Positions 1-7,977 of a stretch of 21,433 nt of DNA are shown here, one piece after another. The notes under the pieces were generated by a model. That model saw only the letters and a program-made list of their open reading frames with translations. It was not told where the DNA came from and did not search any database. The translations under genes and the position numbers were made by a program. Origin of the DNA: Clostridia bacterium (GTDB taxonomy: Bacteria; Bacillota_A; Clostridia; Oscillospirales; CAG-272); assembly GCA_017467205.1 (NCBI GenBank), contig JAFTSQ010000013.1:1-21433 (forward strand), read 5' to 3'. Position 1 is the stretch's first letter. Every line of letters starts with the position of its first letter.

Positions 1-10
1 GCCGTAAAGC

Positions 11-3000
11 TTACTCAGCTACTACGGGTGCTACGTATGCCTTTGCAGCAGCTACGTAGTGGTAAATTGCCTGTGCGAATGCGTTGTTCTCTGTTGCAAG
101 AGATGCAAGGTAGGTATCAAGGTTGTAGCTGAGCTCAAGCGCCTGACCGTCGATCGAAACGGTGATGTTCTGATCAAGGTTGTAAACCTTCATCTCAAGC
201 TCGTAGGTCGGGTTAGTCGAGTTGAGGGTAACGGTTTCGGTTACCGTCTCAAGATTCTCGTCTACGTAAGTGAAGCTTACGGTTACAAGGCTCATCGTGT
301 CGGATACTTCAAATACGATACCGGGAGTTCCCTCAAGTCTGAGATATGCACCCTTGAATACTCTTGCGAGCATCGAGGTATCCTGTGCTGCGAAGGTCGC
401 GTCAGCCTTTGCTTCTGCGCCGATTTCGGTAAGAGCTTCGATTGCATCAGTGCTCTCAGCGTCGAGTGCACGATAAGCCTCGAGAGTGTAAACGATGAGT
501 GCTCTACCGAGTTCCTTTTCAACGTCGGTTGCGCCTTTGTTCATAAGGGTTTCAGCGTATGCTGCAACGGAAACCTCAACGTTCTGTGCGGTAGCGCCCT
601 CTGCGGAGAGTGCGAATACAACGTTATCAACGGTATCAACAGCGGTGATGCCGGTGTAGCTTACTACGTAGTAGGACTCCTCGCCGATGGTGATGAGAGT
701 TGCGTTTTCCTTAGTGAAGGTATTCTCGCCAACAACTACGGTGAGGTAGTTAAGAACGTCTGCGGGAATTGCAACGTTTACTGCAATCTCGGAAGCAAGA
801 GTAAGGTTGTACTTAACGCCCGAAACAACAACTTCCTTGAGGGTGAGTGCAAGAGTTCCGGTGTAGGTCTTGCCTGCCTCTGCAACCTCAACGGAAGCGG
901 AGTAGGTAGACTTGATATAGTTCTCGGTAACGGACTCGGTAAGAGTTACGGTAGTGCCGCCAACGGGAACGTATACGTACTTAGTAATGGTTTCTTCACC
1001 GAACGCAAGCTCAACGGTAGCGTAGGTAGTACCGTATGCGTAGGTGTAGTTAGTGGTCTTGGTATACTCTTCAAGACGTGCTGCGGTGTGAGTATTAACA
1101 GGATCATAGGGAGTACCGGTCTGACCGAAGCCGTAAGTAGAGGTTACTGCTGCCGCATATCCGCCGGAGAGAGGCTTGAATTCGCAATCAACGGTGTTGA
1201 TCGCTGCCGCAGGCTCGTGAGTGAAGAAGCATCCCTCGCCAACGTTAAGGGTAACGGGCGTCTTATCAGCGTCCTTAGTACCTTCAACGAGGTTGATAGC
1301 CTTGCCAAGAACTGCGGTGTTCTTAAGGTTTACGGTAGTAGTCGTAAGATACTCGTTGTTGTGAGCTTTGAAGAACTGCTTACCAACTATGATTACGCAA
1401 TTCTCGAAGGTTGCCTCTGCTTTATGACCTGCCGTTGCAACATCGGTCTTGAGGCCAACGGAAATGACGTTGTGGCCCGAGCAATCGATGAATGCGTCCT
1501 TAACAGTCATCTTAACAGACTTACCGCCGGACATCTGAAGGAATGCTTGAGCGGGCTGGCTGTTGGGCTGGGTGTAATACTTACCACCGTTGATGGTAAC
1601 CTCGAAAGGAGCGGTTGCTGCAGCAGCTACCGTAGCTGCAACGAAAGAGTTACCGTATACGGTGAGGTTTTCACCTTCAATGTTGAGGTAACCGCCGGTA
1701 ACACCGTTGAGCCAGAAGAGCTGGTTGCCGTTGATACCAAGGTTGTGGATCATACCGCCGGGTACGGAGGACTTAACGGTAAGCTTAAGAGTTCCGGTTA
1801 CACGGAAGGTAGAGTTGTGTCCGACCTTATGGCCGCCACCACAGGTAGAGGAGGTAGCAAGGGTCTTACTAATGCAGTCGCCGCCGCTGAGAGTGAGAGT
1901 GTGACCGTTAAGGTCAAGGGTGAACGCTGCGTCAGCAAGGTCGTTGTTATCGCTGCAGATAGCGATATCGGCAACGAGCTTGATGGTAGTGCCTGCACTT
2001 GCAGTATTCATAGCGTTGGTGAACGCTACGCTGTAGTTAACAGAGTCATCGGTCATATCGTCCTCATCGGTGATACCGGAACCGATGATAGCGCCGGTTG
2101 CATCGTCGATGATAATGAAGGTAGCCTTACCAACGTTCTGGAAGGTGGGCTTGTAGTCGAAGTATGCTTCTTCTGCACTACCGCCTATCTTTTCCCAGCC
2201 GGTGTGAACCATAAGGTTCTGATCGCCGTCAACGTAAGTGAGATCTTCTCCTGCAAATCCAACGGACGTGAAGTCTGCGCTGGACTCAGCGGGTAACTCC
2301 TTATAAGCCTTAAGGCCTGCGGGATATACGCCGTTTTCATAGAAGGCAGTCCACTGCTCCTCTGTAACAGCAAGACTTGCTTCTTCGCTTTCCCAGTAGA
2401 AGTGCTCGTATACTAACGCATCGTCGGAAACCTCAACGATAGCAACAAGGTTGCCGCTAACGGTCTGGGTCATAAGAGCGAGAGTGTCCATAGTGGGAGC
2501 GAGGTCGAAGCCGTTAGTGTTAACGGTAACGGGAGCTGTTACCTCGGTGCCGCCTGCTACGTTAGCAAGGAGGGTAACCATAGACTCGCCGGCATCTGCT
2601 GCTGCAAGACCGAAGTCGGTGTAAAGCTTGCCGTTAACCATTGCAACTGCGTTAGAAAGTGCTATAGGATCAGCTACAGAAGGTGTGCTCGTATCGCCTG
2701 CGGGAACGAAGACGTACTTGTAGGTTGCTGCGTCAGCGTTTGCATTAGCAACAAGCTTAGCAGCATTTTCCTTTGCTACTCCAACAGGAGAGCAGAAGGT
2801 GCCGTAAGTGGTTCCGCTGATAGTGAAGGTTATCTCGGTATCCCAGAAGTCCTGGTGCTTGAAGGTGTTGGTATTCGAGAAATCAACGTTGAATGCAGGA
2901 TAGTGAACTACGCCTGCTGCGTCGGTATAGGTGTGGAAGTAAACACGACCAAGTCCCTGACGCTCGGTGGTAGACTTACCGGGGTTCTGCGCCATTCTCA

Positions 3001-3952
3001 TAGCGTCCTGAGACCGATAGTAACCGCCGTAGAAGTTCATCTCGAAGCAAGCGGGACCTATGGTGCAGTCACCTTCGCTGTAAAGCGTGCAGTTATAGAA
3101 GTTGAATACTGCAAGGTCGGCTTTGGTAACCTTGTAAGTACCATCCGAAACGAGAGCGTATTCAACGTCGAGGTCATCTGCCGTTCCCTCTTCACCAATC
3201 TTTGTGTTTGCGTGAAATTGGCTAAGACTAAGAGGGTTTCCTGCCGGCTCGATAAGTCTGCCGCTGCCGGTAGTGTACATATGGCAGTTAGTGAAGTTAA
3301 TTTCACCGTGAATAAGGGCGGTTCCGTAAAGACGGATAATGTTGTTATTGTTGGTGGATTTGAAAACAGAATTCGTCGCGTCTATGTTGATGTGATTACC
3401 GCTGAAGTTCATAATGCGTGATGCTTCGAACAGGCAGTTATCAACAACAAGGTTAGTAACATTGTTGCTAACATTGTTGTAGTTTACAACATACTGGGAA
3501 TTGTCAGCAACGGTATGCTTAACGTAGAGGTTGTAAAGACCGAGAGTAGCGTTGTTTCCGGTTACCTGGAAGCAGTTGTTACCTGCATACTCAATGATAC
3601 CGTTCTTGAAAACAACGGTGGTGTCTGCGGTCTGTGCGTGGAAGAGAAGCGCGGTTACAGATGCGGGGTCGGTCAACGTATAGCCGTTAAGATCAACGAT
3701 TACGTTGCTGGTCAAGGACCATCCCTGAGACGTCGAAGCATCAGCAAGAAGAGTTACGGTTGCAAGCTCTGTGCTCGCCAAAGCTGCCGTCATAGCCTCA
3801 TCAAAGGATGCGCAAGGCGTCGTCGTTTCTCCGATCGTTACGCTTGCAACTGCGGCATCATCGCCCTCTGCTGCCGAAGCAAAGATAGCAAGTGTGCCGA
3901 GGAGAAGCGAGAACGTGAGAAGTAAAACGAGGATTTTACTAAACTTTTTCAT
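11..3952 (-). CDS. Large secreted beta-helix-type repeat protein
   Basis: A complete 1313-residue protein with a clear Sec signal peptide: MKKFSK, a hydrophobic core, then FASA-AE with likely cleavage near residue 28. The mature part is rich in Thr, Val, Ala and Asn and has internal repeats. A module of the form T(L/I)xLLA(D/N).....VxVDLNGYTL occurs near residues 65-95 and again in diverged form near 460-485 and 645-695 (FTLDLNGHTLTLSGG). Phrases of the type KYVFVPAGDTS and KYVYVPVGGTT mark module ends. The spacing suggests parallel beta-helix (pectate-lyase-like) folds, as in surface adhesins or glycan-binding proteins. No LPxTG motif, SLH domain or C-terminal membrane anchor is visible, so it is probably released or held non-covalently. 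The last ~170 residues look helical. The start is fixed by AAAGGAG seven to eight bases upstream. Function is not known; location is inferred with good confidence, the fold with moderate confidence. Confidence 0.85.
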   Translation of the reverse strand: MKKFSKILVLLLTFSLLLGTLAIFASAAEGDDAAVASVTIGETTTPCASFDEAMTAALASTELATVTLLADASTSQGWSLTSNVIVDLNGYTLTDPASVTALLFHAQTADTTVVFKNGIIEYAGNNCFQVTGNNATLGLYNLYVKHTVADNSQYVVNYNNVSNNVTNLVVDNCLFEASRIMNFSGNHINIDATNSVFKSTNNNNIIRLYGTALIHGEINFTNCHMYTTGSGRLIEPAGNPLSLSQFHANTKIGEEGTADDLDVEYALVSDGTYKVTKADLAVFNFYNCTLYSEGDCTIGPACFEMNFYGGYYRSQDAMRMAQNPGKSTTERQGLGRVYFHTYTDAAGVVHYPAFNVDFSNTNTFKHQDFWDTEITFTISGTTYGTFCSPVGVAKENAAKLVANANADAATYKYVFVPAGDTSTPSVADPIALSNAVAMVNGKLYTDFGLAAADAGESMVTLLANVAGGTEVTAPVTVNTNGFDLAPTMDTLALMTQTVSGNLVAIVEVSDDALVYEHFYWESEEASLAVTEEQWTAFYENGVYPAGLKAYKELPAESSADFTSVGFAGEDLTYVDGDQNLMVHTGWEKIGGSAEEAYFDYKPTFQNVGKATFIIIDDATGAIIGSGITDEDDMTDDSVNYSVAFTNAMNTASAGTTIKLVADIAICSDNNDLADAAFTLDLNGHTLTLSGGDCISKTLATSSTCGGGHKVGHNSTFRVTGTLKLTVKSSVPGGMIHNLGINGNQLFWLNGVTGGYLNIEGENLTVYGNSFVAATVAAAATAPFEVTINGGKYYTQPNSQPAQAFLQMSGGKSVKMTVKDAFIDCSGHNVISVGLKTDVATAGHKAEATFENCVIIVGKQFFKAHNNEYLTTTTVNLKNTAVLGKAINLVEGTKDADKTPVTLNVGEGCFFTHEPAAAINTVDCEFKPLSGGYAAAVTSTYGFGQTGTPYDPVNTHTAARLEEYTKTTNYTYAYGTTYATVELAFGEETITKYVYVPVGGTTVTLTESVTENYIKSTYSASVEVAEAGKTYTGTLALTLKEVVVSGVKYNLTLASEIAVNVAIPADVLNYLTVVVGENTFTKENATLITIGEESYYVVSYTGITAVDTVDNVVFALSAEGATAQNVEVSVAAYAETLMNKGATDVEKELGRALIVYTLEAYRALDAESTDAIEALTEIGAEAKADATFAAQDTSMLARVFKGAYLRLEGTPGIVFEVSDTMSLVTVSFTYVDENLETVTETVTLNSTNPTYELEMKVYNLDQNITVSIDGQALELSYNLDTYLASLATENNAFAQAIYHYVAAAKAYVAPVVAE

Positions 3953-4128
3953 AAGTTTTCTCCTTTATTGTATTTTTTTGCTAAAAACCCAAAAGTAAAA
4001 AATTTCTCGTACCACAGCCACGCGGGGCTTATAACACGAGATGGTTTTGGCTAAAATACGGTTCTCCTTTCTTTAGGGGCGCCACCCCTAAGCATTAGGT
4101 AATACGCGCGTAGCGCGGAATTTCCTGT
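3953..4128 (-). promoter_or_regulatory. Structured 5' leader of the large secreted protein gene
   Basis: About 175 nt lie between the expected transcription start (near 4128) and the ATG at 3952. In transcript sense the leader contains a stem TTAGGGG/CCCCTAA with loop TGGCG (about 4074-4092), then AAAGGAGAACC not followed by a usable start codon, then a longer hairpin with CTCGT/ACGAG ends (about 4007-4041) and an inner AGCC/GGCT stem, then the true ribosome binding site. I do not recognise a known riboswitch class. The extra Shine-Dalgarno-like sequence may be a dead start or a leader control element. Hairpins are read directly from sequence; any regulatory role is inferred. Confidence 0.45.
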
Positions 4129-4134
4129 AGATTA

Positions 4135-4163
4135 ATTATACACCTTTAAAGATTTTTTGTCAA
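4135..4163 (-). promoter_or_regulatory. Consensus sigma-70/sigma-A promoter of the large secreted protein gene
   Basis: In minus-strand sense TTGACA (4158-4163) and TATAAT (4135-4140) are separated by exactly 17 nt, a perfect match to the housekeeping consensus. It points toward the gene ending at 11 and predicts a start near 4128. Strong constitutive transcription is the natural inference. Confidence 0.85.
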
Positions 4164-4311
4164 TAGTACGCTAAAAGTTTGTACACAATAACAAATGCGC
4201 GCGAGAAAAAATGCGCAAAAACTCAACACGGGGTGGGGTTGACTTTTTTCCTCGAATGTGGAAAATGTACAAAAGGAGAATGAGAATTGAAAATTGAAAG
4301 TGAAAATACAT
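4164..4311. other. AT-rich spacer without a gene
   Basis: No convincing ORF or RNA gene. It contains a run of short purine-rich repeats (variants of GAATGAGAATTGAAAATTGAAAG at about 4277-4301), broken here as a low-complexity stretch, which resembles filler seen between genes in many Clostridia. A second such stretch lies at 8901-8940. Confidence 0.5.
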
Positions 4312-4432
4312 TGTAGGGACCGGCTCTCACTGCGGTTCGGTCACATTTTGGTTCTGACAACCATTTAGGTTGTCATTCATTTCCAAAATGCCGCTGCGCT
4401 ACCTCGACGGTCCGCCCGTCCCAAAACGCGAA
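4312..4432. repeat. Covarying-hairpin repeat element, copy 1
   Basis: Two nested perfect stems: outer CATTTTGG (4344-4351) with CCAAAATG (4383-4390), inner TGACAACC (4355-4362) with GGTTGTCA (4368-4375), loop ATTTA. Conserved flanks are CGGTCA before and CCGCTGCGCTAC after, then a small hairpin GACGG/CCGTC (4406-4420) and AAAACGCGAA (4423-4432). GGACCG (4317-4322) and CGGTCC (4408-4413) form outer inverted repeats. The element is embedded between 13-nt and 23-nt sequences that occur nearly fused at 4483-4524. The second copy at 19388-19514 has the same shape with compensatory base-pair changes. Confidence 0.75.
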
Positions 4433-4482
4433 ACGGAAATTACGTACCGTAGGGGAGCGTAGCGGCGCGAGGGTCTTGAAAT

Positions 4483-4566
4483 TGTAGGGACCGGCGTCCC
4501 CGACGGTCCGCCCGTCCCAAAACGATGAAACAGAAGCAACAGACCGTCGGGGACGCCGGTCCCTAC
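4483..4566. repeat. 25-bp perfect inverted repeat (possible terminator of the kinase operon)
   Basis: 4484-4508 and 4542-4566 are exact reverse complements (GTAGGGACCGGCGTCCCC core), with a 33-nt loop. The left arm also begins a direct repeat of the flanks of the hairpin element at 4312-4432: 4483-4495 matches 4312-4324 and 4502-4524 matches 4406-4428. It lies 40 nt downstream of the minus-strand nucleoside kinase gene. It could terminate transcription, but the run of U residues of a classical intrinsic terminator is missing, so a repeat-derived origin is more likely. Confidence 0.7.
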
Positions 4567-4605
4567 GGTATTTATATGCAACCGAGCTTGTCGCCGCGGT
4601 TTTGT

Positions 4606-5541
4606 TCAATAAAGGCTCTCATACACTCCGCCGGGGATAAATTCACGAAGGAGCGAGTAATCGCTGACGTGGGATTGGTCGATTGCCACGGACTTATCGT
4701 AAGTCGCCTTGACTATCGCGGCGTATTCGCTGCTCTTCGCGACCTCGTCGGTCAAAAGCTTTGCGACAAACGGCTTCATAAGCGAAAGCTCGTATGCGTG
4801 GAAGGTATTCATCGTTACGTCGGCGAGGTCGCGGAAGGGGTAAAGATACTTAATCTCGCCGTCAAGCACGCCTTGCCACATCCCGAGGGTGCGATACGCG
4901 TCTGCCCCGCGATAGATGCTGTCACGCACAAGACGGCGAACGAAGCGCAGCTTCTTTCCCGAGAGAATAATCTCACCGTTATCGGTCACGTTGGTGGACA
5001 CGCTGATAAACATCTTGAGCACCTTGTCGTGAGGCAGCGGGTCGTAAATTCTCGGGTTCATTGCGTGAAGTCCCTCGATAACGACACAACCGTCGCCAAG
5101 CGGCTCGTAGGGCGTATTTTTGACGCACGCCCCCACCTTAAAGTCATATTTCGGCAGAGAAAACTCCTCGCCGTCGGCTATCTTTTCAAGCGTGTTGATT
5201 ATCAGGTCGATATCAAGCGCCCCAACGCATTCGTAGTCGCGCTCGCCGCGCTCGTTGGTCGGATAAGCCGGGTCGGTGGAGCTGCGGTAAAAATCGTCAA
5301 GCGAGATGACGAAGGACTTTATGCCCCGCCGCTTTATTGCGTCGGAGAGGAAATTCGCCGTCGTCGTCTTTCCCGAACCGGAAGGCCCTGCCAAGAGGAT
5401 AATCCTTATATTACCGCTCTTTTTGACGGTATCGGCTATCTCCTCGATTTTTCCGTGATAGGCGGCGTCAACCTCGCTTATAGTTTTCTCAAGCTCGCTC
5501 GTCGCGAGCCTATTAAGTTCTTGGATGCTTATTTCTGCCAT
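4606..5541 (-). CDS. Nucleoside (uridine-type) kinase, short form
   Basis: 311 residues. A P-loop GPSGSGKTT lies at residues 52-60, an LDDFY motif of the uridine kinase/phosphoribulokinase family at 81-85 and a VVIEGLHAMNP strand near 153-163. Such enzymes phosphorylate a nucleoside, typically uridine or cytidine, with a nucleoside triphosphate in the cytosol (pyrimidine salvage). Many clostridial relatives are about 550 residues and carry an N-terminal TGS/threonyl-tRNA-synthetase-like part before the kinase; here only a ~45-residue helical lead precedes the P-loop, so that part is absent. The start is supported by AAAGG upstream. It is the last gene of a four-gene minus-strand run, 76 nt after the GreA-family gene. 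Exact substrate is not certain; kinase family assignment is firm. Confidence 0.85.
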   Translation of the reverse strand: MAEISIQELNRLATSELEKTISEVDAAYHGKIEEIADTVKKSGNIRIILLAGPSGSGKTTTANFLSDAIKRRGIKSFVISLDDFYRSSTDPAYPTNERGERDYECVGALDIDLIINTLEKIADGEEFSLPKYDFKVGACVKNTPYEPLGDGCVVIEGLHAMNPRIYDPLPHDKVLKMFISVSTNVTDNGEIILSGKKLRFVRRLVRDSIYRGADAYRTLGMWQGVLDGEIKYLYPFRDLADVTMNTFHAYELSLMKPFVAKLLTDEVAKSSEYAAIVKATYDKSVAIDQSHVSDYSLLREFIPGGVYESLY

Positions 5542-5617
5542 ATTGTAAACCTTTCTTTACAAAACGAGCGAAAATGTGTTCTTTTTAGTATATTCGGGAG
5601 TATGCCGTTTGCCACAC

Positions 5618-6121
5618 TCAGTAGCTGCTGATGGGTATCTCCTCATTATCCTTGCCGCGCTCAATTTTGCGGATTTGCACGTAGTAGCTGACCGTGGGGC
5701 TCACCTCAACGAGCACTCTGTCACCCTCGCGCCTGCCCATTACTGCGCGACCGAGGGGCGACTCCTTGCTGACGAAGCCCTCAAGGGCGTTCTGGCGAAG
5801 GGTGGTTACTATCTGAACGGTCTTCTCCGCCCCCATTTTCTCGTTATAAACGGTCACTCTGTCAAAGAGCCCGACGCATCCGTCCTTTGCCCTGACCTCG
5901 ATAACACGCGCGGTTCTTATCATACTTTCAAGGTAACGGACTCGCGCGTCGTTTCTGCGCTTTTCGCGCTTGGCTTCCTTGTACTCTGCGTTCTCGGACA
6001 GGTCACCGAACTCGCGCGTTCTTTTAAGCTCTGCACCGAGCTTCGGAGCGAGGACACCTCTGCGATAGTCTATCTCCTCCTGCATCTTTTTTATATCAAC
6101 CTCTGTAAGCTCGTCGTACAT
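5618..6121 (-). CDS. greA: GreA/GreB-family transcript cleavage factor
   Basis: 167 residues, close to the usual ~158. The N-terminal coiled-coil contains the signature EFGDLSENAEYKEAK at residues 37-51, with the acidic tip residues D40 and E43 that Gre factors insert into the RNA polymerase secondary channel to stimulate cleavage of backtracked RNA. The C-terminal half (about 85-160) fits the FKBP-like GreA domain (FDRVTVYNE, SPLGRAVMGRREGD). The start is preceded by AGGTGAGAG. It begins only 19 nt after the acetate kinase stop, so co-transcription is likely. Clostridial genomes often hold more than one GreA-family member; whether this is the main GreA or a paralogue cannot be told here. Confidence 0.9.
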   Translation of the reverse strand: MYDELTEVDIKKMQEEIDYRRGVLAPKLGAELKRTREFGDLSENAEYKEAKREKRRNDARVRYLESMIRTARVIEVRAKDGCVGLFDRVTVYNEKMGAEKTVQIVTTLRQNALEGFVSKESPLGRAVMGRREGDRVLVEVSPTVSYYVQIRKIERGKDNEEIPISSY

Positions 6122-6140
6122 TCTCTCACCTACCGGGGAA

Positions 6141-7337
6141 TTAAAGGGCGGAAACTATCTCGAGCGTGTCGCGTGCGATAACGAGCTCCTCGTTGGTCGG
6201 GATAACGAACACCTTGACCTTGGAATCGGGGGTTGAAATCTCGATTTCCTCACCCCGTGTCGCGTTTTTCGCCTCGTCGATCTTCACGCCGAGGAAGGCG
6301 AGCTTCTCGCAAACGTAGCTTCTATACTCCGGAGTATTCTCGCCGATACCGCCTGTGAATACCACGCAGTCGGTGCCGCCCATAGCGGCAATATAACCGC
6401 CGACGAGCTTGGTAAGCTGGTGACAGTACATATTTTTAACGAGCTTGGCGCGCTCATTACCCTCGGCTGCGGCGCGACAGATTTCCTGATTATCGCTCGA
6501 TATACCGCTAACGCCGAGCATACCTGACTTTTTATTCATCATTTTATCGATAGCGTCTGCATCAGAGAGCTCGCCCTTGCGCATAAGATAGGGGATGATA
6601 GCGGGGTCGATGTTTCCGCTTCTCGTTCCCATCATAATGCCCTCAAGAGGAGTCACGCCCATCGAGGTGTCAAAGCACTTGCCGCCCATAACTGCGGCAA
6701 CCGACGCGCCGTTGCCAAGGTGGCAGGTTACGACGTTAACCTCGGAGGCACTCTTTCCGAGAAGCTCTGCGGCTCTCGCGCTGACGAAGCGGTGCGACGT
6801 GCCGTGGAAGCCGTAGCGGCGAATCTTGTACTTCTCATAATATTCGTAAGGAAGCGCGTACATATACGCGTAGTCGGGCATAGTCTGGTGGAAGCCCGTG
6901 TCAAAAACTGCGACCTGCGGAACGTTCATTATCTTCTCGCACTCTACTATTCCCTTAAGGTTCGGGGGGTTGTGTAGCGGGCCGAGGTCGAAGCATTCCT
7001 CAACCGTCTTTTTAACCTCGTCGGTCACGAGGACGGAGCCGGAGAATTTCTCACCGCCGTGAAGAACTCTGTGTCCTACCGCGCCTATCTCGTCAACCGA
7101 GAGAATAACTCCGAGCTTTTCGTCAACGAGCGTGTCGAGGATGAGCTTGAGTGCATCAGCATGCGTCGGGAGGTCGACCGCTACCTTATAGTCCTCTCTG
7201 CCGGGAACCTTGTATTTGAAGCCGGACTTGCCGCCTATCTCCTCGCAAATTCCCTTTGCAATTACCTTTTCGTTCTCCATATCTATCAGCTGGAACTTGA
7301 CAGAGGAGCTACCTGCGTTGATAACAAGAATCTTCAT
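6141..7337 (-). CDS. ackA: Acetate kinase
   Basis: 398 residues, the normal length. It interconverts acetyl phosphate plus ADP and acetate plus ATP, giving substrate-level ATP in fermentation. The ASKHA-fold motifs are all present: NAGSSSVKF at residues 7-15, GHRVLHGG at 88-95 (R90), VFDTGFHQTMP near 144-154 (catalytic Asp146), FHGTSH at 177-182, HLGNGAS at 206-212, GTRSGN at 237-242 (Arg239) and FTGGIGENTPEYR in the C-terminal third, followed by a PTNEEL segment. Shine-Dalgarno AAAGGA lies 8 nt upstream of the ATG. The usual partner phosphotransacetylase gene is not adjacent in this window. It lies 23 nt after the upstream membrane protein gene and 19 nt before the greA-like gene. Confidence 0.97.
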   Translation of the reverse strand: MKILVINAGSSSVKFQLIDMENEKVIAKGICEEIGGKSGFKYKVPGREDYKVAVDLPTHADALKLILDTLVDEKLGVILSVDEIGAVGHRVLHGGEKFSGSVLVTDEVKKTVEECFDLGPLHNPPNLKGIVECEKIMNVPQVAVFDTGFHQTMPDYAYMYALPYEYYEKYKIRRYGFHGTSHRFVSARAAELLGKSASEVNVVTCHLGNGASVAAVMGGKCFDTSMGVTPLEGIMMGTRSGNIDPAIIPYLMRKGELSDADAIDKMMNKKSGMLGVSGISSDNQEICRAAAEGNERAKLVKNMYCHQLTKLVGGYIAAMGGTDCVVFTGGIGENTPEYRSYVCEKLAFLGVKIDEAKNATRGEEIEISTPDSKVKVFVIPTNEELVIARDTLEIVSAL

Positions 7338-7360
7338 TTCTTTATCCTTTCAATTGTGTC

Positions 7361-7861
7361 TTATATAAGCACCGATGCGTACTCGATGCCTGTAATCAGT
7401 ATTGTTGATACGGCGACTATCACGCCAACCAAAAATCCGAGCACGACCTGAAGAGGCGTGTGCCCGACGAGCTCCTTAAGCTTGCCCGTTCTTATCTGGC
7501 TGTCCTCGTCCAAGAACAGCTGATTGAGAGTGTCTGCAATAAGCTTGATGGAAACCGCCTGCTTCCCCGTCTCGCGTCTGACGCCCATTGCGTCGTGCAT
7601 AACGACGATGGCGACCATCGTTGCCACCGCGAACATTGCGCTTCCGAAGCCGCAGCCCCAGCCGCACATACAAGCAAGAGCGGTTACCGTTGCCGAGTGA
7701 CCGCTCGGCAGACCGCCGTCGCCAAACAGGCGCTCTAAACAGAGGCGGCGTTCGACTATCGAGTGGATGGTGAACTTAAAAAGCTGCGACACAAGCCACG
7801 CCAAAATCGGCGTTGTGAGGATGTAATTCGCTATCAGCTCCTTGAGAATATCAAAAAACAT
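7361..7861 (-). CDS. Divergent PAP2-family (DUF212) membrane protein
   Basis: 166 residues from the ATG at 7861. Motifs GGLPSGHSATVTAL (residues 49-62) and HDAMGVRRETGKQA (89-102) and the late ELVGHTPLQVVLGFLVG segment are typical of the divergent PAP2/DUF212 family, small integral membrane proteins related to type-2 phosphatidic acid phosphatases. Hydrophobic stretches near 11-30, 55-88 and 140-163 are likely membrane segments. Biological role is not established; lipid phosphatase activity is a family-based inference. The ATG at 7861 was chosen because AAAAAAGGAC lies 9 nt upstream and because a longer in-frame TTG start at 7942 would fall on the promoter -35 box. First gene of the run with ackA, greA and the kinase. 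Confidence 0.88.
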   Translation of the reverse strand: MFFDILKELIANYILTTPILAWLVSQLFKFTIHSIVERRLCLERLFGDGGLPSGHSATVTALACMCGWGCGFGSAMFAVATMVAIVVMHDAMGVRRETGKQAVSIKLIADTLNQLFLDEDSQIRTGKLKELVGHTPLQVVLGFLVGVIVAVSTILITGIEYASVLI

Positions 7862-7913
7862 ATAGATTTTGTCCTTTTTTATTTTTCCTTTGGGTTTGAC
7901 ATCTATCTTATAT

Positions 7914-7942
7914 ATTATACCATTAATTATAAAATATTGCAA
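7914..7942 (-). promoter_or_regulatory. Promoter of the DUF212-ackA-greA-kinase run
   Basis: In minus sense TTGCAA (7937-7942), 17 nt, TATAAT (7914-7919). The predicted start near 7907 gives a leader of about 45 nt to the ATG at 7861. It is back to back with the plus-strand promoter at 7978-8006. Confidence 0.75.
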
Positions 7943-7977
7943 TACCCAAAAATCAAAGGAAAGATGCCTCTGCCGCC

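Noticed and set aside
59..2296. Plus-strand open frame of 745 codons opposite the large secreted protein
   Set aside because: It is an antisense shadow produced by the codon choice of the minus-strand gene (few TTA, CTA and TCA codons). It has no signal, domain or binding site, and the composition is Cys/Gly/Val-rich noise.
3953..4128. Known riboswitch in the leader of the large secreted protein
   Set aside because: Hairpins are present but none of the conserved cores of riboswitches I know could be recognised.
4312..4566. Possible CRISPR array or tandem repeat gene
   Set aside because: Repeats are few, of unequal spacing and partly inverted; there are no regular spacers or cas genes.
7862..7942. 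N-terminal extension of the DUF212 protein by 27 residues using TTG
   Set aside because: The extension overlaps the promoter -10 and -35 boxes, and the ATG at 7861 has a good ribosome binding site.
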